Source of the DNA: Ectocarpus siliculosus
Lineage: Eukaryota > Sar > Phaeophyceae > Ectocarpales > Ectocarpaceae
Reading direction: 5' to 3'
NCBI GenBank assembly: GCA_000310025.1
Contig: FN648195.1
Location: 27,875 to 78,284, forward strand
DNA length: 50,410 nucleotides
Shown here: positions 22,565-35,579 of the stretch, in pieces
How the letters are laid out: every line of letters begins with the position of its first letter
Position numbering within the stretch: the stretch's first letter is position 1
Notes under the pieces: generated by a model
The model's input: the letters and a program-made list of their open reading frames with translations, nothing else
Database searches by the model: none
What the model was told of the DNA's origin: nothing
Translations under genes and position numbers: made by a program

Positions 22565-25500
22565 TCATGATAAACCCTTGGCGTCCGGCTTGGACCGTTT
22601 CACCGCGGAACAGAGGATACCGGTGTACGCGGTCCTCATCATTGAACGTTGGTCGGCGTTGTACGTAGCGTCCTGCCTCTCCTCTCGAACAATGTCTAGC
22701 CCGTAGCAGGCGCACACGATGCGGATTTCTTCCCAGCTGAGCTCGACGGATCCTGCGGGGAACACGAGCATGTTGGCGGATGGGTGACAGCGACTCGTTC
22801 ACCGGCTATTTTGCGATGCTCCCCGGCTACAAGTGGAGAGACCCTGCAAGCGTTTCAACGTCGTTTGTCGCTGACTTTCGAGAAAACACACACAAATGTT
22901 CAATTCGACAACAGATCGCCAGCGGACAACGCCATAAAAAAAGTAACTATTCTACGATGGATCGTATGGTGAAGGTGGGTTAGGGTTAGGGTCAGGGATA
23001 GGGTCTGCGTACCCCCTCCCAGTTCTACTTCCTCATAGAGTTAATTTCTCGCGAAGGCGGTGCGTTTGGTGGCAACCAGAAGCGCAAGAGATCTGAACCC
23101 GATCAAAACAGACACGCTACAACAGGTGATTCGCCGCTGACTCACGCTGAAACCGTTCGTCTGTCTTCCGAAGCGAACTGTCAGACCAGTGGTACAGCAG
23201 CGGACCAAAGTTGATCCACACCCCTCCTTCTTTGAGAAGACTGCGGCATTCAACGGGACGGAAACGAGTGTCGTCACACAGGGTACAGCTGAATGGGCTG
23301 AACGAGAATAACACGTGACTCAGGCGGTCAACGTGCTCGTATCACGGCGCGTGCTGTATCGACCATCTTGGCGTTACAATCGTTCTTTCACAACAAATAA
23401 AGCATTGGTGGTTCACATACCCATCAGCAAACAGACCCGACGGCAGCTAATTTCCCAAAAGTACCCTGGGTCTCGTGGGAGTGGATATCGCGACGCCCAG
23501 TTGATTATACCGCTGGATATGGAAATGAGCCTAGTCTACGATATCGCCAAGCGCGAGCGATGAAAAACTAACTTACGCACAACAGCAGTTGTGCATGAAG
23601 TCAGGAGCAACCAACGCATCAACACCCACCGTGCGATTGCCGCAATGTACTCGACCACCACCGGCGCGGTGTCCAGGAAAAATACGGTAACGATGGCATC
23701 AAACGCCGACGCCTGTCAAATGCGATGCACGGCGTGTTACGAGAGAAGAAGCGTTTCCGCATGATCAACAAAAGGCTAATCGATCTTCCTCATGAAAATT
23801 GATTTTCCGCATGAAAGTGGTGAAAACCCCCGTCGTCTTTACCCGTAGCTGAAACGCGCTGAGTGCGTTCGTCGCATCAGACACTTGTGCAACACCGCCG
23901 AGGAAGATTTTTTCGAAGACTGTTCGAAGGGGATAGGGCGGGAATCGCATGAAAATAAACAAATGTGGACACGAGAACGGGCGCATCCGACCCAAGCTAG
24001 AGTAACCGACTGTGGTACTGATACTACTGCGGACATCGCGACTCGATGACGGCGTGTGGTTTGGCGCACTTTGGTGGGATTCCAAGACACTGCCAAGGTA
24101 GCCGCGGGATCTCGGAGCGCGGAGGATGCATGGCCTTCGCTCTTTGTTGTGCTCTTCTACCTAAGGGCCTCCGCGAGCGGCCAGCTGTAAAAAATGTCCA
24201 CCAGCTGCTACTTCATATGCAGCACCGATGCATATGGTGCCGTTGTATGTTTTTTTCCCACCTGATCTTCGTAGCAGGCTAGCCACTCTCCAGATACGTA
24301 GGAAAAGTCCAAGTCAGCTTCACCGGCGAGGGTCAAAGGTGGACAGACATCGGGGACACGTATTGTTCTGCAACAACAAAAGGCGGTTTTCAGCAACAGG
24401 CGTTGGCATGGGTATGTATGAGCAACACGAACACGGCATGTCCGACATATTACGTCTGTGCTAAAACGTACGTTTTCTTCGCAGACCCGGACCGCACAGA
24501 GTAGACCTGTAAACAGCAACACTGAGGGTTTTCCAAGTTCTCTTGACACCCTGGCCGTGTATGTGCGGAGCTCTTCGCAAACACAGGTCGTGGGTGTGTC
24601 CGCCACAATGCTGTTGCAACCAACTCACGCCCGCACCTCAGCATGTCCTCGACGCTGAACGTGTTGCACGTGTTGTCGACGAAGGGGCTCAGGGTGAACT
24701 CGTTCTCCTGCGGCAAAAAAAAAGACAAACGGTCCCGTACAGCCAAACGACAACAACTTTTCATCGGCGGGAGAAAATAGAAAGTAGGCACGTCCCGAGT
24801 TTTTCTTCAGGCTTGTGCGCAACAAAAGCGCTGTGTTCGTCGCGAAGCTGCCGGCCCGCCCTTACCTCGCCAACCCCGTTGAGGATGAAATTGGACACCA
24901 TGAGCATGAAGTAGCTGAACTCATTGCCTGCGCCAGGGTAAAAACGGGCGGTGAGAGCGGAAAAAAGTCACACAGATGCTGAGGTTCGATACAGCGAGCG
25001 AGGCGTTCGGCCGTACCATTCCATGTCCTATGAACTACACATGGGGTGAAGCAGGCGAAGGGTGAGATCCACATCCGCCCGTGTTCGAGCTGCAAGCACT
25101 GGCGCAGGACTCTATCGCGCCTGAGAAAGGTATCCAAGAAAGGCACACTCTTGCCTCGCATAATTGATTGTGTTCGCTTCTCGTTATTACGTATATCTAC
25201 ATAGCGCAACTCTCCGACAGCACTTGAGGACTGTTTGGGTGCGGTAGCTCGTCGGAGGCCGAAAGAGAAAGAAGGTTGACTCAAGACCTTGGTTGTTTAG
25301 AGAGTGATAGACATGCAGCAGGCCACACCATCGCCATGTAGCAGTCCATCAACACATTTCATCCGCGTACCCCCCGGAGGCCCCGTGGACAGTATACTCT
25401 GCCGAGCACCCCAAAAAAGGACGAAAGCCTAAAAAACAAAATTGGGTTGTGCACGAGAGAATCTCGTCGTCGATCGGTCGACACAAAAAACAAGGGTGCA

Positions 25501-28500
25501 CTTGAGAACGCCCACGGGCACCGCGCGGGAGGGGAGGGGGGCGGCCGGCGACCGCGAGAACACTGTTCTCGCGCACTACAATGAGAGACCTATCCAATAT
25601 CACAGATTTGTGCATATTTTTTTTTCGTTGAGGTTCGCTGGACTCTTCGAGAATAATAAAAAGTCAGCTTTGATATTTTCTCAGTATGACCCAACGAATC
25701 CATCTCTATCTAGGAAAAGAGTCTAAGATAGGTTAGCATTGAATCCATGGCGTCAGCGAAAGTTCTGTTTTTACACGATTTCCCGAGCAGCACACAGTGA
25801 TATCTCCTCGAGCTTTGGGAAACGACAAGTACAAAAGCACGTCAGCTTTTCGACCTTTGGGAAACGACAAGTACAAAAACGCGTCAGCTTTTCTTTTTTA
25901 TTTCATCAGTATGACCCAACGAATCCATCTCTATCGAAGAAAAGAGTCTAAGATAAGCTTTGAGAAACGTCACTCATGGCAGCTGGCAGCTTTACTTGCA
26001 TCGCGCCTTGATGACACTGCTCTGATCAGAGTCCACTCCGGAAGAGCGCCTTGCACACTACACAATGACACGCACCCGCGCAGCCGTAGCCTCGGGACAC
26101 GATTTCGTAGGCCAGACGCCCCTCCCCGGCCCCGGGAACCAGAACCTTTTGAGCCCCCCTCCTGCGCGGGTCAACCGGGCGCAGCCTCTCCAGCTCGGCG
26201 ATGACGGCGCCGTAGGACTCTCGCCGCTCCTCCTCCCCCTCGCCGCTCCAATCTCTCATGCACTGCCGCAGGGTGGTGTTGATCTTGGAGACCTGGGCTT
26301 TGGTCGTCCTCGACGGGTCTCCCGGGACCCGCTTTTCACCGTCCGCCAGGGGGAACGGGCTGGAGCTGTCTTGGAACCCTACCACGGCGTTCAGGAAGGC
26401 CTGGTTCCTGTCGATGCCGTCTTGCATCCCCCTCAGCTTTCTGCGTTTCCATTCAAATGCACGGTTCCAGATTTGTTTCTCCGTAGTACCGACATCCACA
26501 CGGCTTTTCAGTTATGGAATCGGACCCCCTGTTCTTAGGCCCGATCTCGATGCCGGGCAACCTACCGTCAAGAGAAGCAGAAACTACGCATGGAGTGGTG
26601 CAGCACTCGGTAGCATAAAGCGGCCCTGTTTGGCTTCTCGAACGATCGGGATAGCTTCCCGGAAAGAAAGCAGAGCCGTGGTTGTAGCCACGCGCACCCA
26701 CGTTGTGCATACCGTCTGTCTTCGCACATGAAAAGGCAGCAGCAGTGGGGCCGCGACCGCGGGGGGTGCTGTGTTGCTGGCCGTGAGGGTGGGGAGAAGT
26801 CAGCGCCGCTTGTTGTCCGCAACTCACAGACGTTCAAAAACAGCGCATGTTAGCCCCCCCTCCCTGCTCGGGGTGTTTTGTCGAATCAGCAGTCAGCGGT
26901 GGTGACACGTTGCTCCCCGCTGGAGGGGTCGTAAGGTAGTCTCCCTTTGGGCTCATCAAGTTGCCAAGGATGTGTGAAAAAACCAGAGGTTGCGTCTGCA
27001 TCGGCCGCGGACAAGAGCCGTGTTCCACAGGGTACATTACGGCAGGACCTGCGAAGCTACGCCTCACCTCTCATGTAGCTCCCAAAACTCCTCACCCAGC
27101 TGCCTGCCCTCTGCAGATGACCGCATGTTGGTCCTGGCTCGATCAACCTCTTCGCGCATGTACTCGGAGTATTCGATGAAAGCGTACCGAACCTGCTGGC
27201 ATTGAAAGTAACAAGGGCGAAACCGTAGGCCTTGCTTCTCAGTCACTTCATGGTACAAGTTGGATGGCGCTCGGAGAGAGGAGCTCGCCGAGTCAGCGTT
27301 GCTGAGTAACGAGCGGTGTACACCGTGCGGTGGGGTAGACTCAGAGGCTAAGGAGTTTGGCTTTTCACTATTGCCAACTGACGCTAAACAACTGGGGTTA
27401 TGTCTCGAACGGGCAGTCGTTCTGTGAGATTGTTCTGTTTACTTTCTAAAAATAATGCATTCATTTTTCTTTTCATCAGTATGACCCAACAAATCCATCT
27501 CTATCGAAGAAAAGAGTCTGAGATAGATTAGCAATGAATCCATAGCGTCAGCGAAAAGTCTGTTTTTCCACGATTTCCCGAGCAGCACACAGTGATATAT
27601 CCCCCGTGGGCAACAGGGTCAACAAGACAGTTTGGTATCATTTTGCTAGTTTATTTACCGTAAGAGGCGGAGAGATGGGCACCCCCTCTAGACCGACTTT
27701 CAAAGCTCGATTGCTCCACAACCAAGGGGGTACAGAAAGAGACCGTTTTACGTCGGTGGAAAGCCCTCGATGACATGTTTCTGAACCCCACCATAGTTGG
27801 TGTTGGCATGAGCTTGCTTGTGGAGCAATCGCGCTTTGACAATCGGTCTTCTCGGGGGGGTGCAATCTCTCAGCCTCTTGCGGCATCCCGGACTCTTCGT
27901 GGATACCTGGTAGAGATTAAATTTTTGTTGTGTCACGTATGCATAGCAAGAAAAAAATAACACACACACACCCACGAAATTCATCTCGTCCACTGTCTTA
28001 CACAGATAAGAGTCTCAGGTTAGACCAGCAATGAGTTCATAACCTTGACATATGTTTTGCCCAGCCTGATGTGTCCCTGCGATTCGCCGTGCAGCATGCA
28101 TCCAGCGATATCCATCCCCCTTGTGGACAACAGTCTCAACGAGACAGTTTGGCGGCCATCTTGTGCGTCTGAATACTCATACATGTATGTTACGCTGAGA
28201 AGGTGTAGAGGAAGATGTTGAGAGGAGTTGTGGGGGTGTTCTCTAGACCATGTTGCAGACATCTTGGCACGTACTTATTTACCTTTCTTGGACACGGCGG
28301 TATGCATACAACGTTTCTTTTTTCGACGGTGCAAGATACTGTACAGAACATGCGAACATCTTCTCAGCTATAGAGATAGTCAGATGCAACAGGTAGCGGC
28401 CAAACCGTCCTACTCATCCTGTTTTCCCATGGAGGAGATATCGCGGTATGCTGCTGGGGAGTCGTAGAAACAGAGGAAGGGTGTCCGCTAACGTTATTAA

Positions 28501-29434
28501 GGATCCATTGCTAATTCATCCCGGGCGCTCATCTGTCGATCGAGAGAGATGAATCCATTGTGCGTGTGTGTGTGTAATTCTACTATTACTTACGACACAA
28601 GCTCCATTGATTCCTGCATGCATCAGAAAAAAAAGATGTTGGACGTTGGTCCTTGGTTGGCGGCGCGTAGCATACGGCGTAAGCGAGCGTCAGCAGGCGA
28701 GCGTTGGCAGGTGTACGCGAACAACAATCGGGCGTGTGCGCAGGTCGGTGGGGGCTTGTTGAACTTGTGCTGAAGGCCAGGTATCAAATCGCTGAACCTT
28801 ACTTTCACTCCCCCTCTCTTTTGTTCTACCACTGCTGTAGAACGAAAACAGAGAACAAATTGTTATTTCATCTTCTCCACACAGATAATGGGTAGTCTTT
28901 CTGTGTGTGTATTTATTTTATACCCATGGTTAGAGTCTGGGATAGCCGTACAAGCGCTGTGTGCATACATAGGATGACCAACCTGTGTTTCTAGCACCCG
29001 CGGCTGGCTCTTTCGGGACTGCCGTAGTCGCTATTTTCCGACGGCGTGGTCGGTACTTTTGATCAACCTGTTGCAAGATTTTGCGGTCGAGAAGGTTCGA
29101 CAAGTTTTGATATCCTATCCACTGGCAAAGGACCCCACTGGCAAAGGGACAACTATCGTTTTCAGTGTTCCCCCTCGCGGTGCCGATGGCAAAACACGTG
29201 GTTGTTCATCTCCTTTTAGATCGCTACGGATGCAGCAGTCTACCATGCCTCATCTACACACATACCGGTATGTAGTCTACCCCCCTCTTATTTGTGTTCG
29301 CGAAGTTTGAATTCCTGCACGCACGGCCGAGAGACAAACAAACAAGTTACACCGCACATGTTCCGCACCTCCATGTAGTGCTGCCTTTCCAGCTCTTCGT
29401 TGGGACCGTCATCGTCCAGCCTACTACTAGCCAT
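22565..29434 (-). CDS. CARNMT1: Carnosine N-methyltransferase (N2227 family), complete in 9 exons, 386 aa
   Basis: Exons: 29434-29369, 27192-27068, 26440-26076, 24927-24866, 24707-24637, 24367-24262, 23712-23630, 23240-23146, 22752-22565. All junctions are GT-AG, phases match, and the sum is 387 codons including TGA. The family transfers a methyl group from S-adenosylmethionine to the imidazole of carnosine, giving anserine; the algal substrate is not known. Visible hallmarks are the SAM-binding loop KVLVPGAGEGRLAYEI (about 162-177), GNEFSYFML (186-194), the RVPDV block (about 233), FFLDT (276-280) and GGVWINFGPLLYHW (298-311). The order and spacing match human CARNMT1 (409 aa). The N-terminal helical part carries DRNQAFLNAVV, also typical. 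The start at 29434 is the first plausible ATG, but the frame stays open upstream past a possible acceptor, so a further 5' exon cannot be excluded. Confidence 0.93.
22977..23000. repeat. Short telomere-like TTAGGG run
   Basis: GGTTAGGGTTAGGGTCAGGG and a GGATAGGG lie within the last intron of the methyltransferase gene. This is about two perfect TTAGGG units plus degenerate ones. Confidence 0.6.
25682..25960. repeat. Dispersed intronic repeat, copies a and b, with 44-bp tandem units
   Basis: CAGTATGACCCAACGAATCC starts copy a (25682-25807) and copy b (25905-25955). Between them lie two tandem units around TTTGGGAAACGACAAGTACA (about 25814 and 25858). Copy a includes GATTTCCCGAGCAGCACACA. It lies in intron 3 of the methyltransferase gene. 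Confidence 0.8.
27476..27640. repeat. Dispersed intronic repeat, copy c
   Basis: CAGTATGACCCAACAAATCC, then GATTTCCCGAGCAGCACACA and GTGATATATCCCCCGTGGGC, match copy a over about 125 bp and then copy d over its last 40 bp. It lies in intron 1 of the methyltransferase gene. Confidence 0.8.
27655..27886. repeat. Fold-back element with about 65-bp arms
   Basis: The left arm, 27655-27721, pairs with the right arm, 27818-27886. The innermost 31 bp (right: TTGTGGAGCAATCGCGCTTT...) match at 27 of 31 positions, and pairing goes on outward through GGGTGC, ATCTCTC and CCTCTT. Some pairing continues into the roughly 96-bp loop. An RNA from either strand would form a long imperfect hairpin. It lies directly after dispersed-repeat copy c. 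Confidence 0.75.
28005..28160. repeat. Dispersed intronic repeat, diverged copy d
   Basis: AGAGTCTCAGGTTAGACCAG, the GCGATATCC part and GGACAACAGTCTCAACGAGA resemble copy c (for example ACAGGGTCAACAAGACAGTTTGG). More diverged than copies a-c. Confidence 0.6.
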
Positions 29435-30043
29435 GTCTGCTGAAAGTATCCTGCTCTCTCCGTGTCTTGTCTCTCTCCCTCCCCCTACCTATCAGCTCAT
29501 GATTTGGTGTGCTGCTGGCCAGCTGCAGTCGTGCGACCCAGCAAGAGGGCTCGCGTAGTCAAATAATGGACGTATGCCACAAACTGGATTAAGGACCAGA
29601 TCGGGGGTGGGGGGTGGGGGGGGCTGTTATCTACCGTATATGGTGTCTCAACTATTATAGCTACAATGGTGTTCCAGTAGTGCGGCTGAGTCAGTATAAC
29701 CTACCAGGTATATGCCGTTTGTTTGGGGGGGGGGTAGTATTCCATATTTTGCATACCCTCACACACACCCGCACCGAGCCCTCTCCTACTCTTGGCCGCG
29801 CCATAGCACGACGGCTGCACATCAGCCATGCCCATTCTGGCCATCCGCAAAGAAAGCACACCACAGCACTATACTACAGTACCCTGACCCATGTCTACTC
29901 CGGAGAGCACTCCAGCAGCGGCGGATTCGGATCATGTTTCGGAGATTGGATGGAGTGCAAAAGAGAAAGAGAAGAAATTTACAGTATAGTAGTCTAGGTA
30001 GTTTGTGTGTGCGGCGCGTCTTTCGGTCGAGCCTGCTGTGCTG

Positions 30044-30074
<31 letters not shown>

Positions 30075-32343
30075 GTGATGTGCATGCATGCATGGTAATA
30101 CATACATACATACATACGAGACAACACTATAATAATAATAACTGCTGTCGTCGCCGCCGATGATCTATTACCATTTTTTCCATTCATTCCATCAAGTTAC
30201 CACACACACACCACCAGCACACAGCAACACATTTACATACTGTATGTAGCAAACTTCCAAAATTACGTAGACTTGATGCATCTGTCTGTTGTCCACTTTC
30301 TTCGCTTGTTCGTACCCTCTACATACAACACTTACAGACAGGTAGAAGTAACTACTGCTACCTATTTGTTGTTGATCAGTCATTTATTATTATGTCATTC
30401 TTTCATGAAAACGTTATTTATTTCCTCATCAATCATCTCTCTTTGAAAACGCATATAGATAGATAGACAGCCTAACCACAAGGAAGATACTGTACATACA
30501 ATAGCTTGCTGCTGTCCAACTTTCACACCCTCGGCCACGGGTGGGTGTGTCCTGCCTGGTGTTCCAACACAACAACAATCAAGCTCCAAAACCCGAAAAA
30601 ATGGGGGGGGGGGGTGGGGGGCTAGCAGTGTTACGTCCATAATTTGACTCCGCGAGCCCTCTTGGACCCAGTACCAGGGGGTACGCAAACCAAAATCTTG
30701 CAGACATGCCTATGGTAGGGGTACCTACCCTGGCATCAAAAATGTTGAAACAGGGATGGATAGGGGGTACACACCAAAAAAACAGTCGACGAACGTCTCT
30801 CGATGTCTTCTTAGTATTAATAGTAGGCTGAGCGTTTTACAAAGAAAGGCTGGTATAGAAGTGCTCTGCATAGGAGGGGTCCGCTCCCCTCCCCCCGCTA
30901 CTGTTGTGAACGTCCCAGGCTGGACAGTGCAGTTCCCCGCGTCTGGTGATCATGTGATGATGAGATTCTCAGATACTGCACTGCAGTCAGTCATGCCATA
31001 TATACTTCGGTAGTAGTAGTAGTGTACCCGCCCCTTTTTCGTGTGGGTAAAGGGTGAAAGGTAGGGGCCGGTACCTTCCGGGCGTCTTTCACCAATGCAC
31101 GTGTCCTACTACGCGAAACACCAAAATACACGGCGCCGGAAATGTTTTCAGTGACGACGTCACCTCCTACAGCATGCGTAAGGTGCATATATAATATATA
31201 TATCATCAACAAATACCAGGAAAAAGAATAACGACCGCCCCATGAGCGGCACATTATATTCGTCGATTGTGTGAATCGAAACAACAAGCAAGGGAATCCG
31301 CTACACGCTTAAGGACTCCGTTGTCGCCGCCCTGAGGTCCACATGATCTATGGAGAAGGGTACTCCTCTCATTTTATGTCACGCATGGTACCCAAAACAA
31401 TGAGGGAGTCATTAATGTACCGGGACCTCCCCTTCCTCGTGACCTCTATTTCTCTTGAAACTCTATGAGAACAACATCTTACCGTCTAGAAAAGCCTACA
31501 CCGCTGTTGTTATACAATAGCACGTAACACGGAATACTGCTGCTGTAGTCTACGCAACTGTATTTTCGGTATTTTCTGATGCCGCACGATGAGCTGGATA
31601 ACTCTAACGGTATACGCTGAACTTGTCTCGGAACGGAAGGAACGGCCCCACGGGCCAACGCGCCCTTCATGGAAACACAGCCTAAAAAAAGGGACCGTAC
31701 GTAGCTCTCCAACCGAACGATGCTCCGCACAACCGAGCGCTTCAGGAAAAACAACACACACTACTTTAAAAGACACGACTTTACAGACAGGTGAAACTTC
31801 ACTAAAAAAAAATGCACGGATTCGCAAGGTTAGTGGTGGCCGGTAGGCCACAGAACAACACCGTTGCACGCTGCAACAAAACGGAGGATGAGCAAAGGTC
31901 AGCAATAAACCACCAAACTGACAGGGGGTCCAGAAAGGAAGAGAAGAAATGAGCAACGAAACGAGCAAAGATTTCTCCTCCTTCCGCTTCCGTCAATTTC
32001 TGCGTAACGACCAAACACGGCGGCGGCGGTAGCTCCCAACCGGCAAGGTTGGTTGTGTCCCCTGCCGACGACGCCATAAACGGAAGGTTTATCGATCGAA
32101 AAAAGTCCGACGACGGCTGATATCACGTTATCAATCGGACCCTTCCATCAATGTCTGTAGAGACACCAAGCACGTCTTCGGTTCCTCCGGCGCATTCCTT
32201 TCCGTGGTCCTCCTGCCTTGACTTATCATCTCCCAAGAGCGGAGAGAGCGTCAAGTTCTTGTTGCCCGTTTCGGCGAATCATCGAAGAGGGACCGACCTT
32301 GCCGTACAAGGCCGTCGGTTGCAGTAGCGCCGCACTTGGGTCA
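29435..32343. other. Region between lipase 3' end and methyltransferase start
   Basis: No firm gene. An open frame from 32077 on the minus strand starts MASSAGDTTNLAGWELPPPP with a good start context and could be a 5' exon of the methyltransferase gene or of another one, but I found no matching donor. The stretch also has TCTG (30043-30073) and CATA (30101-30117) microsatellites and G runs. Confidence 0.4.
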
Positions 32344-35300
32344 CTAGCGGTAGACTGTGCGCGGGAAGGTTAGGCTGTGCCAGGAGGGCGAGATACCGTG
32401 CTTCCGGCAGTAGTCGTCGGGAATGACGTTGCCAACCTGCAGCGAGAGCCCGAAACCACAGATAGATAGACCCAACGAATGGGAAGAGATGCCGAACGCG
32501 TACAGGGGAACGGGGGTAGCACGTGAGAGGAGGGTCAGACGATGTGTGTGTGTGTGTGTTGGGCAGCGGGGGGTGGGAATGCAAGCGGAATAGGGACGAA
32601 GGAGACAGCGACGAAGGGACGCAACAACAGGGAAAGCCCATGTAAATGAAAACGGACGCACGTTTGGGCTACGTTTTCTAGGTATATATGCTAACTATTT
32701 TGTTTCTCTTCTTGGTCTGCCTGGCATGAGAGCTGCGCTTTTGGATTAACTTGGACCAACAGGTTCGCGGGGTTCAACCAGAAACTCACGACGATTTGAT
32801 ACCGCGAACGGGTGTTCACACCTTGCCCTACACAGGACAAGTCCAGAAAACAAAGGAGAACAGGATAGGTCGGCACGGGAAGCTTGTGACAGCTCACCCA
32901 TGCCCCTGTTTTGAAAAAAACTTCCGAAAAAAACCCCCGGGTTCATGGCAGGGCCGCGGGAAACGCTGCCCCCCCCCCCCCCCTGAGTCAATAAGCGAAA
33001 AATATCTGATGCTGCCCCCACCTTGTTCATTAGCGCCACGTCCCTGGTGGGGTCGATGTTGTGGAGGTACTGTTGAAGGTTGTGGTTGGGGCTGTTCCCG
33101 TCTGCGCTCGAGGTTCAACACGGCGACGTTGTCGCAAAACCAAAGAGGAGAACGGTCGCAAGAAGGGTAGTGGCCAGTTGGGACGAGAGGGGCCGTGCGA
33201 GTGGGAGGGGAGGAGCGGGATCGACAAAGAACGATATGAGGGGTGGGAGAGCAGAGGGTGGAGGAGAGAACAGGGAGTACGGGAAGGCGGCACGCATCAC
33301 ACAACAACGTAGAATCCGCCCCCGATGGACAGGTTGAAATGAGCAAAGACACGATCTGCCTAAACAAAAAATGACAACAAAACACGGTCATAACAATTTC
33401 CTGGAATACTACATACATACGACAAGCAACACATTGCCAGGAACCACCCACCGCGGCGTGGGAAGCAAGTCGAGCGTGAAACTACTACTACTGCTGCTGC
33501 TGTTGTCGATCATGCCCCCAAAGCAACAGCAAGGCGCGGACGTGAAGTGGTTGAATTGACGGGGGTTATCTCATCTCCCGCTCTCCGGCAACCCACCGTC
33601 GCTCTTGACGACCCCCGCCTTATGCAAGTGCGTGTTGTCAAGGGTAATCTCCGTGCCCATGTGCTTGTAACCTCCAGTGGTGATGCTCCACATCCAGTCA
33701 GGCGGGACTGATGCGGGGTTTCGGGATCAATCACGGCATTCAAGAAATGAGCACAAAGCACGCAAAGAAAACGACCAACAATCGCGGCGGGGGGACGATT
33801 AGGGGGGTGGCAACTACTGCTGCAGTGGCGCACGATGCAAGTCTGGCGCGCCAATGTTACCGCCACGTGGGCATGGAGGGTGCGTGTGTCATGAACTCAA
33901 GGGAAAATGTGTTCAGGAAAACAACTCACACAACACAACACGCACCCTTGGTACAGGTCATACCCAGGCGTGCACCTCGCCAACAATCGCTCCACAACAA
34001 CACACGAACGTTGGAGTAGCTAGCCAACACCTCTTCTACCTGGTAGGTATCTCTTTCCCCACAACAACAAAACGCATACTTGACGCTTCAAGAATAACAA
34101 CCAGATTCCACACTTGTTTCTCCTCACAACCAAAAACACAAGAGCCCGTACTCCGTGCCCACCACACAGCCATACGCGTATTCATACATAAAAAAGCACG
34201 AAAAAAAACGGAAGCAAGCATAGAGAAACCACGAAAAAAAAAAGGAAACAAACTAGACACCGACAGATCTCACCGTTGGTGACGAAGTCGATGGGCACCC
34301 TGACCCGCAGGATGCGCAGGTTAGGCTGCTTCGCCACCCAGGCTGCTAGGGCAGCGTTGCCACCCTTAGGTGCGGCCCAGGCCAGGCCAAGAATGGGAAC
34401 GTCCCCTAGGACGCGGGAGTGCGCGAGGTCGACCGCGCAGTGCTGGGCCATGGCTAAAGTGTTGGCAAACACACACACACACACACAATAAAAAAAAAGA
34501 GGCCGTCGGACGGACGTTGTCTTCGTTGTTGTTGTTGTTGTCGGGAGAAGGGGGGGGGGGGTTCAAGGGATGCGCACACAAAACGCGGGGGACCATGACA
34601 TCCACGCCCGCCTCACCACCCACCCAATCGAACAGCCTCCCAGACTTTCCGAGCGGCGGGGAAACAGGCAGCGGATAGATAGATAGGCGAACACGACACG
34701 ACAACCGAAACGAGGACGATACAGGAACCATGGTCGAAATAATAAATATTTCGATCACGAGAGAGGCGTTTTTATAAACGTTTGATGTATTTTCTTCAGT
34801 GTGCGTGGGGGAAGCAGCGTTCCTTATTGTGTCTCGACTGTAAGGTTTCACGCCCTCGTCTTCGCCCAGACCATAATAGCCCGATGTAAGCCGAAAACCA
34901 GACATTAGACTACAGTAGTCAGAGCTGACTACAGTCTTACGGCTTGGTTTCGGCTACTACAAAAGCTATTTAGCCGTGTGTTTGCAACCCGAGCTGAACG
35001 CTTGAGATGCGTTGTTGTAAAAGCCAAAATCAAACCGTTAGACCTAGTCAGCGCATTTTTTTGGCCCTGACAAACCTTCTTTTGTAGGTCTCGTGTTTAC
35101 TCCGTACTGATCGTCAATCGGGATCCAAGTCACCTGAAGGGCTGACCGTTGTATCCCAAAATCCGTTCGGTAGAATTTCGGGTTATTTTTTCTTGTGGTG
35201 CAAATACGATCATGATGATGCAAACAAAAAACATCCCATCCCTTCTGCCGTCGACCAAGCGACACAAACATCGCGCGTAGGGACACCCCCCCCCGCCCCG

Positions 35301-35544
35301 CCCCTCCAAGAATCTTCAAGCAGACGAATGGTGGCGACAAACGTTGGCATGTAAACATGGGTTACGCTGAGGCTTGACTTACCAGCTCCCAGGCTGTGTC
35401 CGACAACGGTGACCTTCTCGATGGAAACCTTGTCGTCGTTCTTGAAGGCCTCGATCACCTCGTAGATCTTGTCCTTGGGGGATGGGAACTGGTCCGCTTT
35501 CTCCCGGTAGAGCTGCTGGAAGCCGCTGTGGACCATGAGTGTCT

Positions 35545-35579
<35 letters not shown>

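Noticed and set aside
32279-32661. Longer minus-strand frame reading through the last lipase exon
   Set aside because: The acceptor at 32437 and the match of the remaining residues to the lipase C-terminus show that the upstream part is intron.
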